Source of the DNA: Pseudomonas sp.
GTDB lineage: Bacteria; Pseudomonadota; Gammaproteobacteria; Pseudomonadales; Pseudomonadaceae
NCBI RefSeq assembly: GCF_002796985.1
Contig: NZ_PEKX01000008.1
Coordinates: 248,001 to 312,000 of the forward strand
Length of the DNA: 64,000 bases
Direction: 5' to 3'
Shown: one piece after another, positions 35,409 through 45,965 of the stretch
Layout of the letters: the number at the start of each line of letters is the position of its first letter
Numbering within the stretch: the first letter of the stretch is position 1
Translations under genes and position numbers: made by a program
Notes under the pieces: generated by a model
Told to the model about the DNA's origin: nothing
Seen by the model: only the letters and a program-made list of their open reading frames with translations
Databases searched by the model: none

Positions 35409-35537
35409 CTGGTTGGCTCCCTAATTGTTTTTGGGTGGAGGGCCTGGTTGCCGGTCGGGCGATTCCGATGCGCTTGTGGCGCTTGGGCAGACGGTCGACT
35501 GATCGCGGCTTTCTGTTGTCGTGCAATCCAGCTTCCG

Positions 35538-35560
35538 GTAAATTGGTATGACCAATTTAC
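35538..35560. promoter_or_regulatory. LldR operator
   Basis: A perfect 10-bp inverted repeat (GTAAATTGGT and ACCAATTTAC) around ATG. It matches the FadR-subfamily pattern TGGT-N-ACCA. It lies 130 bp before lldP and 191 bp before lldR in the 342-bp divergent gap 35409-35750, where I see no gene. Confidence 0.8.
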
Positions 35561-35750
35561 AAAGCTGAGCGCTCAGGGTAAAAGCCCTGCTGGCGGCCTG
35601 TCAATTTGCTGCCCCTGTGACTTTTGTCGAGGGTGGTCGGAAGGGGCGCTGGTCTTGTTGCCGGCGGCGGCACTGGGTAGGCTGCCGCGCGCTGCGCAAA
35701 TCGTGGCCCAGAGCACGGCCCAGAGTGAGAGAGCGAGGGAGTTCACCCGC

Positions 35751-36527
35751 ATGAGTTTCGGTCAGGTCAAGCAACGCCGTCTGTCGGACGACATCGTCGA
35801 GCGGCTGGAGGCGATGATCCTTGAGGGCACCCTCAAGGCCGGCGAGCGGCTGCCCGCCGAGCGCGTGCTGGCCGAGCAGTTCGGCGTGTCGCGGCCATCA
35901 TTGCGCGAGGCGATCCAGAAGCTCGGCGCCAAAGGCCTGCTGATCAGTCGTCAGGGCGGCGGCAACTACGTCAGCGAAGGGTTGGGATCGATGTTCAGTG
36001 ACCCGCTGCTGCAACTCCTGGAAAGTAATCCGGAAGCGCAGCGCGACTTGCTGGAGTTTCGCCATACCCTGGAAGGCTCCTGCGCCTACTACGCGGCGCA
36101 GCGTGCGACTGAGGTGGATCACCAGCGCCTCAGGCAGGCTTTCGATGCGTTGCAGGATTGCTACCAGCGTCAGGGCAAGGTGAGTCGGGCGGAAGAGGGG
36201 GCTGCGGATGCGGCTTTCCATCTGGCCATCGCCGAGGCCAGCCACAATGCCGTGTTGCTGCACACCATTCGCGGGTTGTTCGACCTGCTCAAGCGCAATG
36301 TGGTGACCAACATTGGTGGGATGTACGCGCAACGTGGCGAGACTCGCGAGCAACTGATGCGTCAGCACCGCGAGTTATACGAGGCAATTATCGGCGGGCA
36401 CGCGGAAGCGGCGCGGGAAATTTCCCAGCGGCATATCGACTACGTGCAGGAAGTGCTGGCCGAGGTGCAGGCGAAGGAATTGCGCCTGCAGCGGGCACAG
36501 CGCCGCCAGGGTACGGTAGACGTCTGA
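35751..36527 (+). CDS. lldR: GntR/FCD regulator of lactate genes
   Basis: A 258-residue FadR-subfamily repressor. The winged helix-turn-helix (LPAERVLAEQFGVSRPSLREAIQKLGAKGLL) is near residues 30-65, and an FCD domain for the ligand (lactate in known LldR) makes up the rest (EFRHTLEGSCAYYAA, AFHLAIAEASHN, QHRELYEAIIGGH). The ATG at 35751 gives the conserved start. A long in-frame extension back to 33609 is only an antisense shadow of lldP. Divergence from lldP and the operator support its role. Confidence 0.9.
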   Translation: MSFGQVKQRRLSDDIVERLEAMILEGTLKAGERLPAERVLAEQFGVSRPSLREAIQKLGAKGLLISRQGGGNYVSEGLGSMFSDPLLQLLESNPEAQRDLLEFRHTLEGSCAYYAAQRATEVDHQRLRQAFDALQDCYQRQGKVSRAEEGAADAAFHLAIAEASHNAVLLHTIRGLFDLLKRNVVTNIGGMYAQRGETREQLMRQHRELYEAIIGGHAEAAREISQRHIDYVQEVLAEVQAKELRLQRAQRRQGTVDV

Positions 36528-36534
36528 GCGACAG

Positions 36535-36559
36535 CGCGCCCTCGGTGGAGGAGGGCGCG
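36535..36559. terminator. Hairpin between convergent lldR and smpB
   Basis: A 9-bp perfect stem, CGCGCCCTC / GAGGGCGCG, with a 7-nt loop. T-run is weak on both strands. Confidence 0.6.
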
Positions 36560-36566
36560 AAAGGAC

Positions 36567-37046
36567 TCAGTCGTCCTTGCCGTGACGAATGGCGCGCTGG
36601 ATTTCCCGGTCGGAGTCGCGCTCCTTCTCGGTGCCGCGCTTGTCGTACTCTTTCTTGCCCTTGGCCAGTGCGATCTCGCACTTGATCAGGTGCTTCTTCC
36701 AGTACATCGACAGCGCGACGCAGGCGTAGCCTTTCTGCTGCACGGCGCCGAACAGCTTGCCCAGCTCGCGCTTGTGCAGCAGCAGCTTGCGCGTGCGCAC
36801 CGGGTCGGCGATGACGTGGGTGCTGGCAGTGGTCAGCGGCGTGATGTGGCTGCCCAGCAGCCACGCTTCGCCATCCTTGAGCAGCACGTAGCTGTCCACC
36901 AGCTGCGCCTTGCCGGCGCGCAGGCTTTTCACTTCCCAGCCGGCCAGGGCGACGCCCGCCTCGAAGCGCTGCTCGATGAAGTAGTCGTGCAGAGCCTTCT
37001 TGTTCTGCGCGATGGTCCCCGAAGGGTGTTTCTTCTGTTTAGCCAT
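36567..37046 (-). CDS. smpB: SsrA-binding protein SmpB
   Basis: A 159-residue RNA-binding protein that carries tmRNA to stalled ribosomes. It has the family N-terminus (IAQNKKALHDYFIEQRFEAGVALAGWEVKSLRAGK) and the basic tail (KGKKEYDKRGTEKERDSDREIQRAI) that reads the empty mRNA channel. The ATG at 37046 is used; the upstream extension crosses the ratA promoter region. Its RNA partner ssrA lies in this same window and hosts the prophage. Confidence 0.96.
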   Translation of the reverse strand: MAKQKKHPSGTIAQNKKALHDYFIEQRFEAGVALAGWEVKSLRAGKAQLVDSYVLLKDGEAWLLGSHITPLTTASTHVIADPVRTRKLLLHKRELGKLFGAVQQKGYACVALSMYWKKHLIKCEIALAKGKKEYDKRGTEKERDSDREIQRAIRHGKDD

Positions 37047-37200
37047 AGGCCGCGCATTATAGGGAGTCGCTCGCCGCGCCGCTATCGGGACAACGTGCGA
37101 CGGCATGCAAGCTTGAGGGTGTGTGGCTAATCTCGGACAATGTGCGCTGTTTTTTTGAGCAGCGGGCGTATGAAACGCCCCACAACCAAGCGAGACGTCT

Positions 37201-37635
37201 ATGAGCACGCATATCCAGCGTTCGGCGCTGCTGCCCTATCCGGCGAAGGCGCTGTACGACCTGGTCAACGATGTGGCGCGCTACCCGGAGTTCCTGCCCT
37301 GGTGTTCCGCCTCCAGCGTGCTGGAGGACAGCGAGACCGCCATGCGCGCCGAGCTGACCGTGGCCAAAGGCAGCATTACCCAGCGCTTCACCACCCACAA
37401 TGCGCTGGTGCCAGGCCAAAGTATCGAGATGAATCTCGAGGAAGGGCCGTTTTCCCAGCTGCATGGCGTCTGGACCTTCAAGGCCCTGGGCGACAAGGCC
37501 TGCAAGATTTCCCTCGATTTGACCTTCGACTACGCCGGCGCCTTGGTGAAAGCAACCCTCGGCCCCCTGTTCACCCAGGCGGCGAATACCATGGTCGACG
37601 CCTTCTGCCAGCGCGCCAAGCAGCTCCATGGCTGA
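37201..37635 (+). CDS. ratA: RatA family START-like protein
   Basis: A 144-residue single START/polyketide-cyclase-like domain protein (SALLPYPAKALYDLVNDVARYPEFLPWC). Homologues are linked to coenzyme Q binding (Coq10-like) and in E. coli to 50S association (RatA). It is divergent from smpB and overlaps rnfH by 8 bases, the usual smpB-ratA-rnfH arrangement. Confidence 0.92.
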   Translation: MSTHIQRSALLPYPAKALYDLVNDVARYPEFLPWCSASSVLEDSETAMRAELTVAKGSITQRFTTHNALVPGQSIEMNLEEGPFSQLHGVWTFKALGDKACKISLDLTFDYAGALVKATLGPLFTQAANTMVDAFCQRAKQLHG

Positions 37636-37936
37636 GTCCGCGAGCATCGCCATCGAGGTCGTCTACGCGTTGCCGGAGAAGCAGGCGCTGCTGCGTCTGA
37701 GCGTTCCGCGTGGTACGCGGATGCGTGAGGCGGTGCTGCTGTCTGGTATCGCTGGGCAGTTTCCCGGCCTGGATGTGCAGAGTTGCGCGCTGGGTATCTT
37801 CGGCAAGGCGGTGGCCAGGCCCGAGGAGCGTATGCTGGATGAGGGCGAGCGGGTGGAAATCTACCGTCCGCTGATCGCCGATCCCAAGGAAGTACGCAAG
37901 CAGCGGGCTGCAAGGGCCAAGGCTGCGCGGGGTTAG
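37628..37936 (+). CDS. rnfH: RnfH family ubiquitin-like protein
   Basis: A 102-residue UPF0125/RnfH protein with a beta-grasp fold (IAIEVVYALPEKQALLRLSVPRGTRMREAVLLSGI) and a basic tail. It is translationally coupled to ratA. Function is unclear, despite the toxin-antitoxin label once given to the pair in E. coli. Confidence 0.92.
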   Translation: MAESASIAIEVVYALPEKQALLRLSVPRGTRMREAVLLSGIAGQFPGLDVQSCALGIFGKAVARPEERMLDEGERVEIYRPLIADPKEVRKQRAARAKAARG

Positions 37937-37965
37937 CTTCGGCGGCAGAAGAAATCACAGGCAAC

Positions 37966-37993
37966 AAAAAGCCCGGCATTGGCCGGGCTTTTT
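37966..37993. terminator. Bidirectional terminator between rnfH and bamE
   Basis: A perfect stem AAAAAGCCCGGC / GGCCGGGCTTTTT between convergent genes, with A and T tracts on either side. Confidence 0.92.
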
Positions 37994-38009
37994 CGTTGGA
38001 GCGAATCCG

Positions 38010-38546
38010 TTACTGCGGATTCTTGTCCAGCGGTTCCGGAGTCGGGATCGGTACGGTTTCCACCTGGTCGACTTCCTTCTGGATCTGCTCTTCCACGGAG
38101 CCGGGCTTGGCCGGTTCTTCCTTGGGCTGTTCAGGTTGCTGCTGGGTCGGCTGCGACGGCGTGGTGGCTGGAGTGCCTTCCTTGCCGAGGATCGACTCGT
38201 CGCGGCTGACGCCTGGCATGAAGTCGCCGTTGAGGCCAACCAGTTGGTCGTTCTGGCCGAAGTACAGGCTCATCCGCTCCTGTTGGCGCTGACCGCCGCC
38301 GGGCTGGATGCTGTACAGGTAGTCCCAGCGGTTGGGGTGGAAAGTATCCACGATCAGGGGGTTGCCCATGATAAACCGCACTTGGCGCCGGGTCATTCCG
38401 GGCTTCAACTGGTCTATCATGTCCTGCGTTACAACGTTGCCCTGCTGAATGTCGATCTTGTAGACCCCCGGGAACGAGCAACCGGCGAGTGCGGCGAGTC
38501 CCAGCCCGAAAGCGAGACTGGTCAGCATGAGCTTGGCGTTTTGCAT
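38010..38546 (-). CDS. bamE: Outer-membrane assembly lipoprotein BamE (OmlA)
   Basis: A 178-residue lipoprotein. A signal peptide with lipobox LAGC (LAALAGCSFPG) precedes the SmpA/OmlA domain (YKIDIQQGNVVTQDMIDQLKPGMTRRQVRFIMGNPLI). It is part of the BAM complex that inserts outer-membrane proteins. The last 60 residues are a Pro/Gln/Glu-rich extension seen in pseudomonads. It is divergent from fur across a 96-bp gap. Confidence 0.94.
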   Translation of the reverse strand: MQNAKLMLTSLAFGLGLAALAGCSFPGVYKIDIQQGNVVTQDMIDQLKPGMTRRQVRFIMGNPLIVDTFHPNRWDYLYSIQPGGGQRQQERMSLYFGQNDQLVGLNGDFMPGVSRDESILGKEGTPATTPSQPTQQQPEQPKEEPAKPGSVEEQIQKEVDQVETVPIPTPEPLDKNPQ

Positions 38547-38642
38547 CAAGGGGTGACTTCCACTATCTTGGCTGAGCGACGAAATCCCGATCATACCTGT
38601 ATTGAGAGATGCTGCGAAGCATTCCGCGCCGAGAAAGCACAC

Positions 38643-39047
38643 ATGGTTGAAAATAGCGAACTGCGCAAAGCCGGACTGAAGGTCACACTGCCGCGCGTCA
38701 AGATCCTCCAGATGCTCGATTCCGCCGAGCAGCGCCACATGAGCGCAGAGGACGTTTACAAAGCGCTGATGGAGGCGGGTGAGGACGTTGGCCTGGCCAC
38801 CGTCTACCGCGTCCTGACCCAGTTCGAAGCCGCCGGCCTGGTGGTGCGCCACAACTTCGATGGCGGCCATGCCGTCTTCGAGTTGGCCGACAGCGGTCAC
38901 CATGATCACATGGTCTGCGTCGATACCGGCGAAGTCATCGAGTTCATGGACTCGGAAATCGAGAAACGCCAGAGGGAGATCGTTCGCGAGCGCGGCTTCG
39001 AGCTCGTCGATCACAATCTGGTGCTCTACGTGCGCAAGAAGAAGTAA
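38643..39047 (+). CDS. fur: Ferric uptake regulator Fur
   Basis: A 134-residue metalloregulator. The winged helix (LKVTLPRVKILQMLDS, DVYKALMEAGEDVGLATVYRVLTQF) is followed by the metal-binding region GGHAVFELADSGHHDHMVCVD. Only one cysteine is present, as in P. aeruginosa Fur, which lacks the structural CxxC pairs of E. coli Fur. With Fe2+ it represses iron-uptake genes. A terminator follows at once. Confidence 0.97.
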   Translation: MVENSELRKAGLKVTLPRVKILQMLDSAEQRHMSAEDVYKALMEAGEDVGLATVYRVLTQFEAAGLVVRHNFDGGHAVFELADSGHHDHMVCVDTGEVIEFMDSEIEKRQREIVRERGFELVDHNLVLYVRKKK

Positions 39048-39063
39048 GCGCGCGCGGATGCAG

Positions 39064-39090
39064 AAACGGCGACCCTTGGGTCGCCGTTTT
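39064..39090 (+). terminator. Terminator after fur
   Basis: A perfect stem AAACGGCGACCC / GGTCGCCGTTTT with a 3-nt loop and a T-rich tail. Confidence 0.9.
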
Positions 39091-39108
39091 CGTTTATGCA
39101 GCTTGTCT

Positions 39109-39185
39109 GTAGGAGCGAGCTTGCTCGCGAACGTGTTATCTGGCCACGCTGGCGCTACGTGGTTCGTGAGCAGGCTCGCTCCTAC
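39109..39185. repeat. REP inverted pair between fur and recN
   Basis: Inverted 24-bp arms lie at 39109-39132 and 39162-39185. The second has two changes (GTGAGCAGGCTCGC for GCGAGCAAGCTCGC), so this pair is more diverged than those at 29.4 and 32.4 kb. It lies between convergent genes. Confidence 0.82.
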
Positions 39186-39194
39186 AGGTGAGTG

Positions 39195-40871
39195 TCAGCC
39201 TTGTACGGCGGAGTCGACCATCTTGCGCGCGTGGGCCAGGGATTCCTTGGTCAGGTCGACGCCGCCGAGCATGCGGGCGACTTCCTCGATGCGTTCGGCC
39301 TTTTTCAGATTGGCCACGGCGGTGCGGGTTTCGCTGGTGTCGCGGTCCTTGTGCACGAACAGGTGCTGGTGGCCCTGGGCTGCGACCTGCGGCAGATGGG
39401 TGACGGTCAGTACCTGGCCGCGACCGCCGAGACGACGCAGCAGCTGGCCGACCACTTCAGCGGTGGGGCCGCCGATGCCGACGTCCACTTCGTCGAAGAC
39501 CAGGGTGGGAATACGCGAAGTCTGTGCGGTGATCACCTGGATCGCCAAGCTGATGCGCGACAATTCGCCGCCCGAGGCGACCTTCGCCAGTCCCTTCATC
39601 GGTTGTCCGGGGTTGGCGCTGACGAGGAACTCCAGGTGCTCCCGGCCGTTTGCCTGTGGTTCGTCAGAGCTGGCCTCGCGCAAATCAATGGCGAAGCGTC
39701 CGCCGGGCATGCCCAGGCGCTGCATCTCCACTTCCACGGCTTTCGCCAGTTTTGGTGCGGCCTCCTGGCGGATCTGGCTGAGTTCCTCGGCCTTTTCCTG
39801 GTAGTGGCGGGCATAGGCGGCCAATTCGTCGCCCAGGCGTTCGACGGCTTCATCGTCGGCGTTCAGCGCATCCAGTTCGTCCAGCAGGCGTTGCTGCAGG
39901 TCCTGTAATTCATGGGGCTGCACGCGGTGTTTGCGCGCCAGGCTATAGATGGCGTCCATGCGCTCTTCGAGTTGCTGCAGGCGTAGCGGATCGGCGTCGA
40001 AATGATCGACGAAACGGTTCAACTCGCCGATGGCTTCCTCCACCTGGATCTGTGCGCTGGACAGCAGGTTCACCGCTTCGCCCAGGGCGGTCGGCTGGCT
40101 CTGGAAGGCGGTCAGGCGGTTGAGGCTGGAAGTCAGAGCTGACAGCACGTTGCCGGCATCGCTTTCACTGCACAGCTCGACGACCTGGCGGCAGGCGGCA
40201 ATCAGGCTGCCGGCGTTGCTCTGGGTCTTGTGTTCGGCCTCCAGCAGCTCCAGTTCGTTGTCGCCGAGGCCGAGGTTTTCCAGTTCTTCCAACTGGTAGC
40301 TGAGCAACTGGTGGCGGGCTCGCTGTTCGTCACCGTTGCGGGAAATTCGCTCCAGCTCCTGGCGGGTCTGCTTCCAGCGCTGTGCGGCGAGATGCACCTG
40401 GCGGGCCAGATCCTGGCTGCCGGCGAATTCGTCGAGCAGGCGGCGGTGGGTGTCGGCCTTGAGCAGCGACTGGTGCTCGTGTTGGCTGTGGATGTCGATC
40501 AGCAGCTCGCCCAGGTGCTTGAGGTCGCCCAGCGGACAGGGCGTGCCATTGATATAGGCGCGCGAGCGTCCCTCGGCGGTGATCACTCGGCGCAGGATGC
40601 ACGGGCCGTCCTGCTCCAGATCGCGCTCGGCGAGCCAGTCGCGGGCTTCGGCAATGGCGCTGACATCGAAGCTGGCAAGAATGTCCGCCTTGTCGGAACC
40701 GGGACGCACCACGCCGCTATCGGCTCGGTCGCCCAGGGCTAGGCCGAGGGCGTCGAGCATGATCGACTTGCCGGCGCCGGTTTCGCCGGTGATCACGGTC
40801 ATGCCGGCGGCGAGCTCGAGATCCAGATGCTCGACGATGGCGTAGTTGTGCACGGACAGATGAACCAGCAT
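39195..40871 (-). CDS. recN: DNA repair protein RecN
   Basis: A 558-residue SMC-like ATPase for double-strand break repair. Walker A is GETGAGKS (residues 29-36). A long coiled coil (about 155-360) is followed by the signature SGGELSRISLAIQVI and the Walker B/D-loop VFDEVDVGIGG. It is usually SOS-induced; no LexA box was confidently located upstream by eye. It is divergent from grpE. Confidence 0.96.
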   Translation of the reverse strand: MLVHLSVHNYAIVEHLDLELAAGMTVITGETGAGKSIMLDALGLALGDRADSGVVRPGSDKADILASFDVSAIAEARDWLAERDLEQDGPCILRRVITAEGRSRAYINGTPCPLGDLKHLGELLIDIHSQHEHQSLLKADTHRRLLDEFAGSQDLARQVHLAAQRWKQTRQELERISRNGDEQRARHQLLSYQLEELENLGLGDNELELLEAEHKTQSNAGSLIAACRQVVELCSESDAGNVLSALTSSLNRLTAFQSQPTALGEAVNLLSSAQIQVEEAIGELNRFVDHFDADPLRLQQLEERMDAIYSLARKHRVQPHELQDLQQRLLDELDALNADDEAVERLGDELAAYARHYQEKAEELSQIRQEAAPKLAKAVEVEMQRLGMPGGRFAIDLREASSDEPQANGREHLEFLVSANPGQPMKGLAKVASGGELSRISLAIQVITAQTSRIPTLVFDEVDVGIGGPTAEVVGQLLRRLGGRGQVLTVTHLPQVAAQGHQHLFVHKDRDTSETRTAVANLKKAERIEEVARMLGGVDLTKESLAHARKMVDSAVQG

Positions 40872-40970
40872 GGGCGGCGGCTCCGCAGAAATGTCTGGTT
40901 ATTTATACAGTATTTTCATGCGCTGGCAATTCCCTCTCGTTGCCTGGGTGCTGCTCATGGGGCGGGTGCC

Positions 40971-40998
40971 CTTGAAGTCAAAAAATTGCGCCCCATAT
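40971..40998 (+). promoter_or_regulatory. Heat-shock (sigma-32) promoter of grpE-dnaK
   Basis: CTTGAAG (40971-40977) and CCCCATAT (40991-40998) are separated by 13 bp, a close match to the sigma-32 consensus CTTGAAA / CCCCATNT. It is 70 bp before the grpE ATG and explains heat induction of the chaperone cluster. Confidence 0.82.
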
Positions 40999-41068
40999 AC
41001 ACGGCAGAGCCGCGGACCATTGGGTTCGCCTTGTTTTCAAAGGCTTATTTTCTTTTTAGGAGAGTGGC

Positions 41069-41632
41069 ATGTCTGACGAACAACAGACTCAGGATTCCCA
41101 GTTCAACGAGCAGCCCGAAGCCGGCGCTAACGGGGATCTGAACGCCCGCGTGCTGGAACTGGAAGAGCAGGTCGCCGCGGCGAAGGATCAGAGCCTGCGC
41201 GCCGTCGCCGAACTGCAGAACGTCCGCCGCCGTGCCGAGCAGGACGTGGAAAAAGCGCACAAGTTCGCGCTGGAGAAGTTCGCCGGCGACCTGCTGCCGA
41301 TCGTCGATACCCTCGAGCGCGCGCTGGAGATGTCGAACCCGGAAGACGAAGTGATCAAGCCGATGCGCGAAGGCATCGAGCTGACGCTGAAAATGTTCCA
41401 CGACACCTTGAAGCGCTACAACCTCGAACCGGTCGACCCGCACGGCGAGCCGTTCAACCCTGAACACCACCAGGCCATGGCCATGGAAGAGAGCATTCGC
41501 CTCGAGCCGGGCAGTGTGGTCAAGGTGTTCCAGAAGGGGTACCTGCTCAATGGCCGCCTGCTGCGTCCGGCCATGGTCGTGGTCAGCAAGGCGCCGGAAC
41601 AAACCCCGCCTTCGATCGACGAGAAGGCTTGA
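41069..41632 (+). CDS. grpE: Nucleotide exchange factor GrpE
   Basis: A 187-residue co-chaperone that releases ADP from DnaK. A disordered N-terminus and long helix (LNARVLELEEQVAAAKDQSLRAVAELQNVRRR) precede the beta domain with LEPVDPHGEPFNPEHHQAM. GGAG precedes the ATG. It is first in the grpE-dnaK-dnaJ cluster. Confidence 0.96.
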   Translation: MSDEQQTQDSQFNEQPEAGANGDLNARVLELEEQVAAAKDQSLRAVAELQNVRRRAEQDVEKAHKFALEKFAGDLLPIVDTLERALEMSNPEDEVIKPMREGIELTLKMFHDTLKRYNLEPVDPHGEPFNPEHHQAMAMEESIRLEPGSVVKVFQKGYLLNGRLLRPAMVVVSKAPEQTPPSIDEKA

Positions 41633-41722
41633 AATCCACCACCCGGTCCCCATCTGGGTAATCAACCGAGCCAAAGACCCGCAACAGGGTCAGCGCGGAA
41701 TCTAATTTCTGGAGAGTGAAAT

Positions 41723-43639
<1,917 letters not shown>

Positions 43640-43698
43640 GCCGCGTGCTTGCTTCCGCTCCGGCGCGCTGGCGATTGTGTCAGCGCGCATGAAACGCC

Positions 43699-43720
43699 AC
43701 GCGGGAGCTTGCTCCCGCGT
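43699..43720. terminator. Palindromic hairpin between dnaK and dnaJ
   Basis: ACGCGGGAGC / GCTCCCGCGT with only TT between the arms. The core GGGAGCTTGCTCCC resembles the REP palindromes elsewhere in the window. It may partly terminate dnaK transcription, lowering dnaJ. Confidence 0.55.
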
Positions 43721-43761
43721 CGGCGTGTCTGGGGGAGAGGTTTTTAAGGTGCAGGAAAGTT

Positions 43762-44892
43762 ATGGCCAAACGTGATTTTTATGAGGTACTGGGTGTCGAG
43801 CGTGGCGCCAGCGAAGCGGACCTGAAGAAGGCCTATCGCCGGCTCGCCATGAAGTTCCACCCGGACCGCAATCCCGGCGACAAGGAGTCCGAGGATAAAT
43901 TCAAGGAGGCCAACGAGGCGTACGAGGTCCTGTCCGACGCGAGCAAGCGTGCGGCCTACGATCAGTACGGCCATGCCGGCGTCGACCCGCAGATGGGTGG
44001 CGGTGGCGCGGGCTTCGGCGGCGCGAGCTTCTCGGACATCTTCGGTGATGTCTTCAGCGACTTCTTCGGTGGCGCTGGCGGACGCGGCGGCTCCCGTGGT
44101 GGCCCGGCGCGGGGCGCGGACCTGCGCTACACCCTCGACCTGGATCTGGAAGATGCGGTGCGCGGTACCACCGTGACCATCCGTGTCCCCACCTTGGTCG
44201 GCTGCAAGACCTGCAGCGGCAGCGGCGCCAAGCCCGGCACCACGCCGGTCACCTGTACCACTTGCGGTGGTATCGGTCAGGTGCGCATGCAGCAGGGCTT
44301 CTTCTCGGTGCAGCAAACCTGCCCGCGTTGCCATGGCAGCGGCAAGATGATCACCGACCCCTGTGGCTCATGCCACGGTCAGGGGCGCGTGGAAGAGCAC
44401 AAGACCCTGTCGGTGAAAGTGCCGGCCGGCGTCGATACCGGTGATCGCATCCGCCTGACGGGTGAAGGCGAGGCGGGTGCCCATGGTGGCCCGGCCGGCG
44501 ACCTGTATGTGGTGGTCAACGTGCGCGAGCACGACATCTTCCAGCGCGATGGCAAGCATCTGTACTGCGAAGTGCCGATCAGCTTCTCCGACGCGGCCCT
44601 GGGTGGCGAGTTGGAAGTGCCGACCCTGGATGGCCGCGTGAAGCTGAAGATTCCCGAGGGTACTCAGACTGGCAAACTGTTCCGCCTGCGCGGCAAGGGC
44701 GTTGCTCCGGTGCGTGGCGGTGGTGCTGGTGACCTGATGTGCCGTGTGGTGATCGAGACTCCGGTCAACCTGGACAAGCGTCAGCGCGAGCTGCTCGAAG
44801 AGTTCCGCAATACCCTGCAGGGCAACTCTTCCCACTCGCCCAAGGCCAGTGGCTGGTTCGAAGGCATGAAGCGCTTCTTCGACGATCTTTAA
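43762..44892 (+). CDS. dnaJ: Chaperone DnaJ (Hsp40)
   Basis: A 376-residue type I Hsp40. The J domain has the HPD motif (MKFHPDRNPGD), followed by a Gly/Phe-rich linker. Four CxxCxGxG zinc motifs follow (CKTCSGSG, CTTCGGIG, CPRCHGSG, CGSCHGQG), then the substrate domain. It stimulates DnaK ATPase. A 79-base GC-rich repeat-like gap separates it from dapB. Confidence 0.97.
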   Translation: MAKRDFYEVLGVERGASEADLKKAYRRLAMKFHPDRNPGDKESEDKFKEANEAYEVLSDASKRAAYDQYGHAGVDPQMGGGGAGFGGASFSDIFGDVFSDFFGGAGGRGGSRGGPARGADLRYTLDLDLEDAVRGTTVTIRVPTLVGCKTCSGSGAKPGTTPVTCTTCGGIGQVRMQQGFFSVQQTCPRCHGSGKMITDPCGSCHGQGRVEEHKTLSVKVPAGVDTGDRIRLTGEGEAGAHGGPAGDLYVVVNVREHDIFQRDGKHLYCEVPISFSDAALGGELEVPTLDGRVKLKIPEGTQTGKLFRLRGKGVAPVRGGGAGDLMCRVVIETPVNLDKRQRELLEEFRNTLQGNSSHSPKASGWFEGMKRFFDDL

Positions 44893-44971
44893 CTTCAGCG
44901 GCAGGCTGCTGGCGGCAGGCTTCAGGAGCTTGCCGCCTGCCGCCTGCGGCTTACAGCCAGGAGCTGTTTTT

Positions 44972-45778
44972 ATGCGACGTATAGCCGTAATGGGCGCCGC
45001 CGGGCGCATGGGCAAGACGCTGATCGAGGCGGTCCAGCAGACCAATGGCAGCGCGGGCCTGACCGCGGCGGTCGATCGCCCGGACAGCACTCTGGTGGGC
45101 GCGGACGCTGGCGAACTGGCCGGTCTGGGGCGTATCGGCGTGCCGCTGTCGGGCGACCTGGCTAAGGTGGTCGAGGAGTTCGACGTGCTGATCGACTTCA
45201 CTCATCCGACCGTGACCCTGAAGAACCTGGAAGTCTGCCGCAAAGCTGGTAAGGCCATGGTCATCGGTACCACCGGCTTCAGCGCAGCGGAGAAAGAGCT
45301 GTTGAGTGAGGCGGCGAAGGACATCCCGATTGTCTTCGCGGCCAACTACAGCGTTGGCGTCAATCTCTGCCTGAAGCTGCTCGACACCGCCGCTCGCGTT
45401 CTGGGCGACGACGTGGATATCGAGATCCTCGAAGCGCATCACCGTCATAAGGTTGATGCGCCCTCCGGCACGGCGCTGCGCATGGGCGAAGTGGTTGCCA
45501 ATGCATTGGGGCGTGATCTGGAAAAGGTGGCTGTATACGGCCGCGAGGGTCAGACCGGTGCGCGTCCGCGCGAGACCATCGGCTTCGCTACCGTGCGCGC
45601 TGGCGACGTGGTGGGCGACCACACCGTGCTGTTTGCCGCCGATGGTGAGCGGGTGGAGATCACCCACAAGGCATCGAGCCGCATGACCTTCGCGCGTGGT
45701 GCCGTGCGCGCTGCGCAGTGGCTGGAAGGGCAGGGCAATGGCCTGTACGACATGCAGGATGTACTCGGCCTGCGCTGA
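44972..45778 (+). CDS. dapB: 4-hydroxy-tetrahydrodipicolinate reductase
   Basis: A 268-residue enzyme of the diaminopimelate/lysine pathway. An N-terminal Rossmann motif (RRIAVMGAAGRMGKTL) is followed by the active-site signature EAHHRHKVDAPSGTALRMGE near residue 155. The ATG at 44972 follows CAGGAGC. The gap before it (44893-44971) has a repeated GGCAGG/GCCGCC motif that folds as an imperfect hairpin at about 44916-44940. Confidence 0.96.
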   Translation: MRRIAVMGAAGRMGKTLIEAVQQTNGSAGLTAAVDRPDSTLVGADAGELAGLGRIGVPLSGDLAKVVEEFDVLIDFTHPTVTLKNLEVCRKAGKAMVIGTTGFSAAEKELLSEAAKDIPIVFAANYSVGVNLCLKLLDTAARVLGDDVDIEILEAHHRHKVDAPSGTALRMGEVVANALGRDLEKVAVYGREGQTGARPRETIGFATVRAGDVVGDHTVLFAADGERVEITHKASSRMTFARGAVRAAQWLEGQGNGLYDMQDVLGLR

Positions 45779-45879
45779 GTGGCATGGCCATACGTCGTGC
45801 AAAAGGTGGACCATGATGTCGCATTTCTGTAAACTACAGCTTTAGTGTGTCCACTAAAAGTAGCGCAGCATGATCACAT

Positions 45880-45920
45880 AAAAAGCGGGATGACTTCTTC
45901 AGATGTCATCCCGCTTTTTT
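45880..45920 (+). terminator. Strong terminator between dapB and carA
   Basis: The stem AAAAAGCGGGATGAC / GTCATCCCGCTTTTTT is long and followed by T6. TACAAT at 45920-45925, overlapping its T tract, could be the -10 of carA. The hairpin lies 46 bases before the carA start. Confidence 0.92.
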
Positions 45921-45965
45921 ACAATCTGCGCACGCCCAGCCAGGCTTGAACTACGGGAGGTCTTC

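Noticed and set aside
33609..35750. A long in-frame N-terminal extension of lldR
   Set aside because: It is antisense to lldP and low-complexity (Asp/Gly/Glu/His). The real LldR begins at 35751 with a ribosome site.
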